From the NCBI GenBank assembly GCA_023423935.1, contig JAFAEQ010000025.1, forward strand, positions 1 to 46,452: a DNA stretch of 46,452 bases, in the 5' to 3' direction. Origin of the DNA: Pseudomonadota bacterium (lineage in GTDB: Bacteria > Pseudomonadota > Gammaproteobacteria > Steroidobacterales > Steroidobacteraceae). The notes beneath the pieces were generated by a model. The model was given only the letters and a program-made list of their open reading frames with translations. It made no database searches and had not been told where the DNA came from. This document shows positions 8,173 through 16,703 of the stretch, piece by piece. Position 1 is the first letter of the stretch, and each line of letters opens with the position of its first letter. The translations under genes were made by a program, and so were the position numbers.

Positions 8173-9851
8173 TTCTCAACCGACGTCGATTCGTTCAAGG
8201 ATTGGCTGCAGGCGCAGGCACGCTGCTCTTGCCCGACTATCTACGCCCCGCGTACGCGGACGTGGCACAGGTGCTGACGGGGCCGCAGTTCGACCTCGAT
8301 ATCAGCGAGGTGCCCGTGAACATCACCGGCAGGCGACGCATGGCCACCGTCGTGAACGGCCAGCTGCCCGGCCCGCAGCTGCGGATGCGTGAAGGCGATG
8401 AGGTCACGATCCGCGTCAGAAACCGACTCTCCTCCACCACCTCGATTCACTGGCACGGACTCATCGTTCCCGCCGACATGGATGGCGTGCCCGGCATCAG
8501 CTTCCATGGCATCGCGCCCGGCATGACGTTCACGTATCGCTTCAGGGTGAATCAGTCGGGCACCTATTGGTATCACGCACATTCGCGCTTTCAGGAACAG
8601 CTCGGACTGTATGGTTCGATCGTGATCGAACCGCGCGACGGCGTACGTCACAGCGCCGATCGCGAACATGTCCTGCTGTTGTCGGATTGGACGGATCGCG
8701 ATCCCGAAGCGATCTATCGCACGCTCAAGACGCAGCCCGGCTACTACAACTTCGGCAAGCCAACCCTCGCCGATTTCATTCGCGATGGCCGCCGCGATGG
8801 CTTCGGCAAAGCAAAGTCCGAACGGTCGATGTGGAATCGCATGCGCATGGACCCGACGGATCTTTCCGATGTGTCCGGCTACGCGTACACCTATCTCGCC
8901 AACGGCAAGACACCTGCGCAGAACTTCGAGGCGCTGTTCAGCGAAGGCGAACGGGTGAGATTGCGCATCATCAACGGCTCATCGATGACGTTCTTCGACG
9001 TGCGCATCCCGGGCTTGCCGATGACCGCCGTCGCCTCCGACGGCCAGGATGTCGAAGCCGTCACCGTCGATGAGTTTCGAATCGCGCCGGCTGAAGTGCT
9101 CGATGTGATGGTGTCCCCCTCGGGCGATTGTGCTTACACGATCTTCGCGCAGGCGATGGACCGTAGCGGTTATGCGCTTGCCACGCTGACTCCGCGACGC
9201 GGTCTGCAGGCAGAGATCCCTGCACTCGATGCACGTGCGCGGCTCACGATGGCCGACATGGGCATGGCGCACGCGGGCATGGATCACAGCGCCCATGCAG
9301 ATCACACCTTTACGGCGCCGCGCCACGCACCGGCTGAATACGGTCCCGGCGTCGACATGCGAGTCGATGCTCCAGACAATCGGCTCGACGATCCTGGCGT
9401 GGGGCTGCGCGATAACGGTCGTCGCGTACTCACTTATGCGGACCTGAAAACGATCGACGGTCCGATCGACGCGCGGGAGCCCGGCCGCGAAATCGAGCTG
9501 CATCTCACCGGGCACATGGAGCGCTATCTCTGGTCGTTCAACGGCCAGAAGTTCTCGGACGCCGAGCCTTTGCGGCTGAAACATGGCGAGCGCGTGAGGT
9601 TCGTCCTGATCAACGACACGATGATGTCGCATCCGATTCATCTGCACGGCATGTGGAGCGAAGTGGAATCGCCGCATGGGCAGGTTCAACTGCGCAAACA
9701 CACTGTCGTGGTGCAGCCCGCACAACGGCTGAGCTATCAAGTCACGGCGGATGCGCTCGGACGCTGGGCCTATCACTGCCATCTGCTGTATCACATGGAG
9801 GCCGGGATGTTCCGCGAAGTGGTGGTGGCGCACGAGGACGGACGATCGTGA
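8169..9851 (+). CDS. pcoA: Copper-resistance multicopper oxidase, CopA/PcoA family
   Basis: A 560-residue periplasmic cuproenzyme that oxidises Cu(I) to less toxic Cu(II). The N terminus is a Tat signal (NRRRFVQGLAAGAGTLLLP), so it is exported folded with copper. All four copper-ligand clusters are present: SIHWHGL and YWYHAHSR in the first cupredoxin domain, HPIHLHG and the type-1 site WAYHCHLLYHMEAGM at the C terminus. A Met/His-rich stretch (MADMGMAHAGMDHSAHADH, about 360-378) matches the copper-binding repeats of Pseudomonas CopA. It starts within the stop of the ATPase gene and runs into copB with a four-base overlap. Confidence 0.93.
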   Translation: MILNRRRFVQGLAAGAGTLLLPDYLRPAYADVAQVLTGPQFDLDISEVPVNITGRRRMATVVNGQLPGPQLRMREGDEVTIRVRNRLSSTTSIHWHGLIVPADMDGVPGISFHGIAPGMTFTYRFRVNQSGTYWYHAHSRFQEQLGLYGSIVIEPRDGVRHSADREHVLLLSDWTDRDPEAIYRTLKTQPGYYNFGKPTLADFIRDGRRDGFGKAKSERSMWNRMRMDPTDLSDVSGYAYTYLANGKTPAQNFEALFSEGERVRLRIINGSSMTFFDVRIPGLPMTAVASDGQDVEAVTVDEFRIAPAEVLDVMVSPSGDCAYTIFAQAMDRSGYALATLTPRRGLQAEIPALDARARLTMADMGMAHAGMDHSAHADHTFTAPRHAPAEYGPGVDMRVDAPDNRLDDPGVGLRDNGRRVLTYADLKTIDGPIDAREPGREIELHLTGHMERYLWSFNGQKFSDAEPLRLKHGERVRFVLINDTMMSHPIHLHGMWSEVESPHGQVQLRKHTVVVQPAQRLSYQVTADALGRWAYHCHLLYHMEAGMFREVVVAHEDGRS

Positions 9852-10657
9852 TACCGATGCGCTCGCTGATCGCTTGCGTGTCGATGTGCTCAACCTTCGC
9901 TGCAAACGCACAGCAGGATCACTCGCATCATCACAGCGGACCCGTCCGCGAGGAAAACGCGAGATCCACTCACATCCCTCCCGATCCGCCCTCGAGTGAA
10001 CTGGGGCCCATGTCGCCGGAGCAGATGCACGAGATGATGGACATGGACGATTCGCTGCACTTCGCTCGAGCGAGCATCGATCGTCTCGAGTGGCAGACGG
10101 ACGATGTGCTCGCCTGGGACGCAAACGCATCCGTCGGCGGCGATATCAACAAGCTTCTGCTGAAATCCGAAGGCGATACAGGCGGCGATGGGACTCGCGT
10201 GCGTAACGAGGTGCTCTGGGATCGCATCGTCTCCCCCTGGTGGGAGCTGCAAGCCGGCGTACGCGTCGATTCCGGAAGCGGGCCCACACGCACGTGGGCT
10301 GCCTTGGGATTCGAAGGAACCGCGCCCTATTGGATCAATGTAGACGCCACGATCTACGCAGGCGACGAAGGCCGTACCGCGGCGCGCCTCGAAGCGAAGT
10401 ACGACCTGCGTGTCACCCAGCGCTGGATCCTGCAGCCGATGCTGGAGGTAAACGCGTATGGCAAGTCTGATCCCGAACGCGGCATCGGCTCAGGGCTGAG
10501 CGCTCTCGAGGCCAGCCTGCGCCTGCGCTACGAGATCCGCCGCGAGCTCGCACCCTATGCCGGCATCCACTGGACGAACTACTACGGACGCACCGCAGAC
10601 TATGTGAGCGACGCACACGAGCTCAGCGCGGTGGCGGGCATCAAACTACGCTTCTGA
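9848..10657 (+). CDS. copB: Copper-resistance outer-membrane protein CopB/PcoB
   Basis: About 269 residues. The start chosen is the GTG at 9848, which overlaps the oxidase stop as GTGA in the same style as the other junctions; the ATG at 9857 is an equally good alternative and begins the signal peptide MRSLIACVSMCSTFAANA. A His/Met-rich mature N terminus (DHSHHHSG, MSPEQMHEMMDMDD) precedes a beta-barrel region with alternating hydrophobic strands (NEVLWDRIVSPWWELQAGVR, YGRTADYVSDAHELSAVAGI) and a terminal Phe, as outer-membrane proteins have. It probably sequesters or passes copper together with the multicopper oxidase. It is the last gene of the operon. Confidence 0.88.
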   Translation: MIPMRSLIACVSMCSTFAANAQQDHSHHHSGPVREENARSTHIPPDPPSSELGPMSPEQMHEMMDMDDSLHFARASIDRLEWQTDDVLAWDANASVGGDINKLLLKSEGDTGGDGTRVRNEVLWDRIVSPWWELQAGVRVDSGSGPTRTWAALGFEGTAPYWINVDATIYAGDEGRTAARLEAKYDLRVTQRWILQPMLEVNAYGKSDPERGIGSGLSALEASLRLRYEIRRELAPYAGIHWTNYYGRTADYVSDAHELSAVAGIKLRF

Positions 10658-10668
10658 ATGCGGGGAGC

Positions 10669-10699
10669 TGACACGAAATAGCGGCATCGCTATTCGTCA
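10669..10699 (+). terminator. Possible terminator hairpin after the copper operon
   Basis: An imperfect hairpin (arm ATAGCG, loop GCAT, arm CGCTAT, extended outward by TGAC/GTCA with bulges) lies 12 bases after the copB stop. There is no clear T tract, so factor-independent termination is uncertain. Confidence 0.4.
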
Positions 10700-10781
10700 C
10701 TCCGCCTCCAACGACGCAAGACCCTTGCGTCCCACCGCGCTCCCCGGGAAGAATCCAGACCTTCCAGCAAAGGACTGAAGC

Positions 10782-11846
10782 ATGGCATCCAAGCGTAAGG
10801 CCGCACGACGTCCCCTCAAGAAGAAGACCAGCCCGCTCCAGCGCAGCAGGGCGCGCAACGCAGTGGGCGCCAAGCGCAAACCTGCCGTTGCACCTGCGAA
10901 AGGACTGCGAACGCTCTACCCCGCCATCAAGCCGTACAACAGCGGCCATCTGCGGGTCTCGGAGGTTCACGAGATCTACTACGAGGAATGCGGCAATCCG
11001 AAGGGCAAGCCTGCAGTGTTCGTCCACGGCGGACCCGGCGCGGGCTGCGACCAGCGCGCGCGCAGCTTCTTCGACCCGGATGCCTATCGCATCATCCTGT
11101 TCGACCAGCGCGGCTGCGGACGCAGCCGCCCGCACGCTAGTCTCGTCGACAACACGACGTGGCATCTCATCTCGGACATGGAAGCGCTGCGCACCAAGCT
11201 CGGCATCGATCGCTGGTTGGTTTTCGGCGGCTCATGGGGCTCGACACTGGCCCTCGCCTACGCTCAGACGCATCCGGAATGCGTCACGGAGCTCGTGCTG
11301 CGCGGCATTTTCCTGCTCACGCAGTTCGAGCAGCGCTGGTTCTATCAGGAAGGCGCGAGCGCTCTCTTCCCCGACTACTGGGAAGACTATGTGAAGGTCA
11401 TTCCTCCGGCCGAACGCGGCGATATGATCCAGGCCTTCTACAAGCGCCTCACCAGCGACAACAAGCAGACACAGCTCAGCGCCGCCCGCGCCTGGTCGAA
11501 GTGGGAAGCCGCCACGAGCTATCTGCACGTGAACGAGGAGAACTTGAGCAAGTGGAGCGAGGACGAATTCGCCGTTGCCGTCGCACGTATCGAATGCCAC
11601 TACTTCGTGAACCGCGGGTTCCTCGAAACCGAAGATCAGCTCATGCGCCATGTGGATCGCATCCGCCACATCCCCTCAGTAATCGTGCAAGGCCGCTACG
11701 ACGTCGTCTGCCCCATGCAGACCGCCTGGGCCCTACATCGCGCCTGGCCCGAAGCCGAATTCAACATCATCGCCGATGCCGGCCATTCCGCATTCGAAGC
11801 CGGCAACACGGATGCACTGATCCGTGCGACGGATAAGTTCAGGTGA
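10782..11846 (+). CDS. pip: Proline iminopeptidase (alpha/beta hydrolase) with basic N-terminal tail
   Basis: A 354-residue serine peptidase that removes N-terminal proline. The oxyanion motif HGGPGAG is at 82-88, the nucleophile Ser151 in GGSWGS, and the other triad residues are Asp307 (GRYDVVCP) and His335 (AGHSAFE). DQRGCGRS is also typical of the Pip family. The family normally begins near LYPAIKPYNSG; here about 40 extra residues precede it, rich in Lys and Arg (KRKAARRPLKKK, RSRARN, GAKRKP). The frame is open, and an AAAGGAC lies 5' of the ATG, so the tail may be real. The gene stands alone between the copper operon and a repeat block. Confidence 0.9.
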   Translation: MASKRKAARRPLKKKTSPLQRSRARNAVGAKRKPAVAPAKGLRTLYPAIKPYNSGHLRVSEVHEIYYEECGNPKGKPAVFVHGGPGAGCDQRARSFFDPDAYRIILFDQRGCGRSRPHASLVDNTTWHLISDMEALRTKLGIDRWLVFGGSWGSTLALAYAQTHPECVTELVLRGIFLLTQFEQRWFYQEGASALFPDYWEDYVKVIPPAERGDMIQAFYKRLTSDNKQTQLSAARAWSKWEAATSYLHVNEENLSKWSEDEFAVAVARIECHYFVNRGFLETEDQLMRHVDRIRHIPSVIVQGRYDVVCPMQTAWALHRAWPEAEFNIIADAGHSAFEAGNTDALIRATDKFR

Positions 11847-11859
11847 GCCGGACGGAGAA

Positions 11860-12290
11860 GATCCCACGGGATCGAGAAGAAGATTTCACACAGAGATCAC
11901 AGAGGACACAGAGTTCAGAGAGAGTCCGGGTCAGTCAGCGCTCATCACTGTCATCACCGCCATCACTGTCATCACTCAATGGAAGAGAGCAGATCTCACG
12001 GGGAATACGGGCTTCACACAGAGAGCACAGAGAACACAGAGCGGGGGATCGGAATCTCCACGGGGAGCACGGGGTGCACGGGTGTTGGAGGAGAGGAAGA
12101 TTTCACACAAAGCGCACAGAGATCACAGAGACCGAGCGAGGATCGGGGCGAGCGTGGGTTCTCGTCACCGCCAACACTGCCATCACCGTCATCACTCAAG
12201 GAGAGATGAGAATCTCCACGGGGGACACGGGGCCATCCAATCGCGCCAGTCACTAGCCAGCTGGGGCCGCTAGCCAGAGAGCAACTTTCT
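11860..12290. repeat. Composite repeat block after pip
   Basis: CACAGAG modules (about 11885, 12015, 12112), CCACGGGGAGCACGGGGTGC modules and TCATCACTGTCATCACCGCC blocks alternate, followed by a CTAGCCAG motif pair (12252-12276). No gene is credible in the 820 bases between pip and the next coding region. Confidence 0.88.
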
Positions 12291-12313
12291 GCTGTGGGTT
12301 CTGCTGCTCTACT

Positions 12314-12365
12314 GTGGGTTCGACTTCAGTCGAACATTTTTCTGTCCGGCTAAAGCCGGACCCAC
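12314..12365. repeat. REP-like double palindrome, copy 2
   Basis: Bounded by GTGGG and CCCAC, with hairpins GTTCGACTTCAGTCGAAC and GTCCGGCTAAAGCCGGAC separated by ATTTTTCT. It is inverted relative to the copy at 666 and sits inside the composite repeats. Confidence 0.78.
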
Positions 12366-12409
12366 AGGGAGGATGGCGCGTCGCGCCAACGCGCGAGTTT
12401 CGTCTTCAT

Positions 12410-12662
12410 TCTTTGCGCTCTGTGATCTCTGTGTGAAATCTTCTACTCAACCCGTGCATCCGGTGACCGCAGTGCAAATTCCGATCTCCCACTCTGTGAT
12501 CTCTGTATGAAATCTCCTTCTTTCACCCCGTGCACCCTGTACCCCGCGTGGAGATCTTCTGCTCCGGGAACTCTGTGTTCTCTGTGTTCTCTGTGTGAAA
12601 TCTTCTTCTTAACCCCGTGCACCCCGTGATCCCCGTGGAGATCTTCTCTGCTCTCGGGAAAT
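12410..12662. repeat. Inverted composite repeat modules before the HExxH gene
   Basis: Three runs of CTCTGTGATCTCTGTGTGAA-like sequence alternate with CCCCGTGCACCCCGTG modules. The repeat reaches to within a few bases of the stop codon at 12669. Confidence 0.85.
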
Positions 12663-12668
12663 CTCTGG

Positions 12669-13178
12669 TCAGCGCAGGCGCCAGGTAGGCACACGCGACG
12701 CATCGATGAGCCCGTGACGCTCGAGCCACTGACGCGCGTCGTCGGCATCCTGCTCGAACCACGCTCGCGCGGAACCGAGCCGGAAGGTGTAGCCCCACGC
12801 GTCCATGTCGCTGCACATCTGCGTCTTCGAACATCCTTCGATGTGATCGGCGAGCACGATCTGCAGATAGCACACCGCATTCTCTTCGTCGTAATCGCCG
12901 CCCGCATCGCGATTCAGCGATTCGCGTCGCGCCTTGTCCATGCAGATGAAATGGCAGCCTTCGTGGAGGATCGAATGCAGCGGAGTATCGATTCGGACGT
13001 AGAGCCGGTTCTCGATCAGGCCTGCTTCGCTGTCGCCCCAGTAGGAGCCTGGAATTTCCTCGCCAGGCGCCAGTATCACCAGCTCCATTCCGTAACGAGT
13101 CAGGATCTCGTGCACGCACTGCTGATCAAGATCAGCGAGCCTCAGCACCGACGGCGTTAGCTCCAGGGCAGCGCTCAC
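12669..13178 (-). CDS. Conserved hypothetical protein with an HExxH motif
   Basis: A 169-residue soluble protein. It contains ILHEGCHFICMD, in which H72-E73-G-C-H76 fits the HExxH zinc-protease signature. Downstream landmarks are YDEENAVCYLQIVLADHIEG (an acidic candidate third ligand) and MDAWGYTFRLGSARAWFE. I have seen similar uncharacterised proteins in gammaproteobacteria but know of no proven function; metalloprotease activity is inference from the motif alone. The GTG start overlaps the lptE stop (GTGA), so it is translated with lptE. That position after leuS-lptE is usually taken by holA, the DNA polymerase III delta subunit. Confidence 0.7.
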   Translation of the reverse strand: MSAALELTPSVLRLADLDQQCVHEILTRYGMELVILAPGEEIPGSYWGDSEAGLIENRLYVRIDTPLHSILHEGCHFICMDKARRESLNRDAGGDYDEENAVCYLQIVLADHIEGCSKTQMCSDMDAWGYTFRLGSARAWFEQDADDARQWLERHGLIDASRVPTWRLR

Positions 13179-13681
13179 AGCGAGGCGAGTCGACGAATTA
13201 CGCGTCCCGCCAGATCGCGCGCGAGCGCGCGGCGCAGCACGGCCTGTTCGCGTTCCTTCGCCAGCACCTTGGTCGCATCGAAGCTGTAGTCGCGCGTGAG
13301 CTCGAGCTGCTGCGGTTCGATGAGCTCGCCCGTCTGGCTCTCCACCGAATACTCGATCGCGTAGTAGACGACGTATTCCTGAGGAGTGTTGCGGGCGGAT
13401 ACCGAGAGCACGCGCTGACCGCTGTCGTCCTTGCGAACGCGGACGATCACAGTGGCATCGTTGCGATGGTTCACGAGTCGCACGCCGGCCGCTTCGAGCC
13501 GATCATGCAGCGCGCGATAGAAATCCGAATAGCGATCGTTCGTATCGATGTACGTCACCGACACGACTTCCGGCAGCTTTTCCGTGCCCTGGAGCCGCCA
13601 GCCGCAACCGCCGACCCCACTCAGAAGGAGCACCAGCACGGCCGCGGAAAAGAATCTCGTCGCCAGGGAACGATTGGTCAT
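13175..13681 (-). CDS. lptE: LPS-assembly lipoprotein LptE
   Basis: About 168 residues from the ATG at 13681, chosen because it begins the lipoprotein signal MTNRSLATRFFSAAVLVLLL with Cys26 in GVGGC. A GTG at 13717 would add 12 residues. The mature part has the LptE pattern GCGWRLQG, VSVTYIDTNDRYSDFYRALH, DATVIVRVRKD and VYYAIEYSVE. LptE plugs the LptD barrel in the outer membrane and delivers lipopolysaccharide to the surface. It follows leuS directly in the same orientation, the conserved gammaproteobacterial arrangement. Confidence 0.9.
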   Translation of the reverse strand: MTNRSLATRFFSAAVLVLLLSGVGGCGWRLQGTEKLPEVVSVTYIDTNDRYSDFYRALHDRLEAAGVRLVNHRNDATVIVRVRKDDSGQRVLSVSARNTPQEYVVYYAIEYSVESQTGELIEPQQLELTRDYSFDATKVLAKEREQAVLRRALARDLAGRVIRRLASL

Positions 13682-13727
13682 CGATTCGTCACCATCGAGA
13701 ATCCTCCGCGCATCCACGGTCGCCGGG

Positions 13728-16406
13728 TCAGACGACGACGTTCACGAGCTTGCCTTTCACCACGATCACTTTCTTCGCGGGCTTGCCTTCCATCCAGCGC
13801 TGCACGCCGGCATCGGCCAATGCAGCTTCGCGAATCGCCGCCTCATCCGCCGACGTCGGCACGCGAATGTGACTGCGCAGCTTGCCGTTCACTTGCACGA
13901 CGAGCTCGATGTCGTCCTGCACGAGCGCGGCAGGATCGGGCTTCGGCCAGGGACGATCCATCAGCGAATCCGTGTGACCCAACGCCTCCCACATCACATG
14001 CGTGGCATGCGGCACGATCGGCGAGAGCATCTGCACGATCAGCTCCAGCGCTTCCTGCACTAAAGCTTGCCCCTGCGGCGACTTGTCTTCGAACTTGCCC
14101 AGCGTATTCATCAGTTCCATCACGGCAGCGATCGCCGTATTGAAGATACGTCTGCGGCCGATGTCGTCGGTGACCTTGACCAGCGTCGCATGCACCGCGC
14201 GACGAAATGCCCGCTGAGCATCGGTCAGCGAAGCGTTCTCGCCAGCGGCCAGGGACTGATTGCCAGTTGTCGCCACATGCTCGTACACCGTGCGCCACAG
14301 CCGACGCATGAAACGGGCTGCGCCTTCGACACCGTCGTCCGACCATTCGAGCGTATCTTCAGGCGGCGCCTTGAACATCATGAACAGACGGATGCTGTCG
14401 GCGCCGTATTCGGCGACGAGCTTCTGCGGATCGACGCCGTTGTTCTTGGACTTCGACATCGTACGCATGCCTTCCCAGTCGACGGGTTGGCCGTCCGAGC
14501 GCAGCTTGGCACCGATGCGAGTTCCCTTGGCATCGCATTCGATTTCCACGTCCGCCGGATTGAAGTACTGCACGCGGCCGTCACCGCTGCGCCGCGAGTA
14601 GATGTCGTTCAACACCATGCCCTGCGTGAGCAGGTTCTTGAACGGCTCGGCAATCTGCACCAAACCCAGATCCTTCATCACGCGCGTCCAGAAGCGCGAG
14701 TACAGCAGATGCAGAATCGCGTGCTCGATGCCGCCGATGTATTGGTCGACCGGCATCCAGTAGTTCGCCCGCTCATCGACCATCGCCTGGTCGTTGCCTG
14801 GACAGGCGAAACGCATGAAGTACCACGACGAATCGACGAACGTATCCATCGTGTCCGTCTCGCGCCGCGCATCGCCACCGCACGTCGGGCACTTGCACTC
14901 GTAGAACGACGGCAGCTTGTTCAAAGGATTACCGCTGCCATCCGGCACGAGGCCTTCTGGCAATACGACCGGCAGATCCTTGTCCGGCACCGGCACATCG
15001 CCGCACTTCGGACAATGAATCAACGGAATCGGACAGCCCCAGTAGCGTTGCCGCGAAATACCCCAGTCACGCAGGCGCCACTGCACCTGCTTGTCGCCCA
15101 GGCCTTTCGCTTTCAGATCCGCAGCAATCGCATCGACAGCCTCGCTATACGACAGACCGTCGTACTTGCCGGAGTTGACGCACACGACGCCGGTCTTGGA
15201 GCCGTACCATTCTTGCCATTGAGTGGAGGAAAACGGGCTGTCGGGTACTGGACTGCTGGCCAGACCAGAATCGTTCTTGCTCTTGCCAGGACCCGATACC
15301 CAGGACCCAGCGACCCGGTCGATCACTTGCTTGATCGGCAATCCATACTTGTTCGCGAATGCGAAATCGCGTTCGTCGTGTGCAGGCACACCCATGACCG
15401 CGCCTTCGCCGTAAGTCATGAGCACATAGTTGCCGACCCACACGGGGATCTTCTCGTTTGTGATCGGGTGCGTGACGAACAGGCCCGTCGGCATGCCCTT
15501 CTTTTCCATGACCGCAAGCTCGGCTTCCATCGCCGTGCCCTTCTTGCACTCTTCGATGAACGCAGCGAGCTCGGGATTGTTGCGAGCTGCATAGGTCGCA
15601 AGCGGATGCTCGGCGGCGACGGCTGCGAAGGTCACGCCCATCAGCGTGTCGGCGCGCGTGGTGAACACATTCAACGTGTGGTGTTCGCCGTCCAGTTCAT
15701 ACGGGAAGCCCACCCGCACGCCTTCGCTCTTGCCGATCCAGTTCGCCTGCATCGTGCGCACGCGCTCCGGCCAATCGGTGAGCGTGTCCAGCGCATCGAG
15801 CAGATCCTGCGAGTAATCCGTGATGCGCAGGTAGTACATCGGGATCTCGCGCTTCTCGACGACCGCACCGGTGCGCCAGCCTTTACCGTCGATCACCTGC
15901 TCGTTCGCGAGCACGGTCTGATCGATCGGATCCCAATTGACCACGCCCGTCTTCTTGTACGCGACGCCCTTTTCGAGCATGCGCAGGAACAGCCACTGAT
16001 TCCAGTGGTAGTACTCGGGCTGACAGGTGGCGAGCTCACGCGACCAGTCGAGCGCAAAGCCGAGCGACTGGAGCTGGCCCTTCATGTACGCGATGTTGTC
16101 GTAGGTCCATTTCGCCGGCGGCACGCCGTTCGCGATCGCCGCGTTCTCGGCCGGCAGGCCGAACGCATCCCACCCCATCGGCTGCAGGACGTTGTAGCCC
16201 TGCTTGCGCATGAAGCGCGAAATCACATCGCCGATCGTGTAGTTGCGCACATGCCCCATGTGCAGCCGCCCGCTGGGATACGGGAACATGCACAGGCAGT
16301 AATACTTGGGCCGCCCCGGATCCTCGCTGACGGAGAAAGCCTGGGTCTCCTCCCAATGGGCACGGGCCTGCGACTCGACGGCAGTCGGATCGTATCGTTC
16401 TTGCAT
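13728..16406 (-). CDS. leuS: Leucyl-tRNA synthetase
   Basis: An 892-residue class I aminoacyl-tRNA synthetase that charges tRNA-Leu. The HIGH-type motif reads HMGHVRNYTIGD; the KMSKS loop reads TMSKSKNNG with Thr in place of the first Lys. The CP1 editing domain (ADTLMGVTFAAVAAEHPL), the zinc domain Cys pairs (CPKC, CPTC) and RLRDWGISRQRYWG are present. Odd feature: between LPIKQVIDRV and WQEWYG about 28 extra residues (GSWVSGPGKSKNDSG..) appear compared with E. coli LeuS. The corresponding DNA looks like intergenic repeat sequence inserted in frame (see 15228-15320). Confidence 0.97.
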   Translation of the reverse strand: MQERYDPTAVESQARAHWEETQAFSVSEDPGRPKYYCLCMFPYPSGRLHMGHVRNYTIGDVISRFMRKQGYNVLQPMGWDAFGLPAENAAIANGVPPAKWTYDNIAYMKGQLQSLGFALDWSRELATCQPEYYHWNQWLFLRMLEKGVAYKKTGVVNWDPIDQTVLANEQVIDGKGWRTGAVVEKREIPMYYLRITDYSQDLLDALDTLTDWPERVRTMQANWIGKSEGVRVGFPYELDGEHHTLNVFTTRADTLMGVTFAAVAAEHPLATYAARNNPELAAFIEECKKGTAMEAELAVMEKKGMPTGLFVTHPITNEKIPVWVGNYVLMTYGEGAVMGVPAHDERDFAFANKYGLPIKQVIDRVAGSWVSGPGKSKNDSGLASSPVPDSPFSSTQWQEWYGSKTGVVCVNSGKYDGLSYSEAVDAIAADLKAKGLGDKQVQWRLRDWGISRQRYWGCPIPLIHCPKCGDVPVPDKDLPVVLPEGLVPDGSGNPLNKLPSFYECKCPTCGGDARRETDTMDTFVDSSWYFMRFACPGNDQAMVDERANYWMPVDQYIGGIEHAILHLLYSRFWTRVMKDLGLVQIAEPFKNLLTQGMVLNDIYSRRSGDGRVQYFNPADVEIECDAKGTRIGAKLRSDGQPVDWEGMRTMSKSKNNGVDPQKLVAEYGADSIRLFMMFKAPPEDTLEWSDDGVEGAARFMRRLWRTVYEHVATTGNQSLAAGENASLTDAQRAFRRAVHATLVKVTDDIGRRRIFNTAIAAVMELMNTLGKFEDKSPQGQALVQEALELIVQMLSPIVPHATHVMWEALGHTDSLMDRPWPKPDPAALVQDDIELVVQVNGKLRSHIRVPTSADEAAIREAALADAGVQRWMEGKPAKKVIVVKGKLVNVVV
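15228..15320. repeat. Repeat-like in-frame insertion inside leuS
   Basis: The segment contains quasi-repeated motifs (CGGGTACTGGACTGCTGG, then CAGGACCCGATACCCAGG and ACCCAGCGACCC) of the GGACCCAG/TACCCGA type seen as dispersed non-coding repeats in some related genomes. It encodes a Ser/Gly/Pro-rich, low-complexity loop between the editing domain and the following catalytic segment. That it is an inserted repeat is inference from composition and from the length excess over E. coli LeuS. Confidence 0.5.
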
Positions 16407-16494
16407 GAAGGGAAACTTCGCCGGAAATCAGGACTTTTCGAGGCGGCGAAGGATAGCACTAGTCCGCTCGGGGCTGAGAGCGGGCAGCTTTGGC

Positions 16495-16690
16495 CCGAGG
16501 CGGACGAAGATTTCCACGGGGGCGGACACGGGGTGCGCGGGGATTTGAACAAACCCCGCACGGCAGCAGCGGACGGAGTCGCCGTGCGACGCTTGACTCG
16601 TACGCTGGCTGCGACCCAGTCACAGCCTCTCGCACGCTGTACCTTCTTCTACCCCGGTGAACCCCGTGTTCCCGTGGAGAACTCTGTCTG
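16495..16690. repeat. Composite repeat modules upstream of leuS
   Basis: A GATTTCCACGGGGGCGGACA module and an inverted CCCCGGTGAACCCCGTGTTC module lie in the 297-base gap between leuS and the HDOD gene. No gene, and no obvious leuS promoter or T-box, is visible. Confidence 0.65.
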
Positions 16691-16703
16691 TCGCTTCGAT
16701 CGA

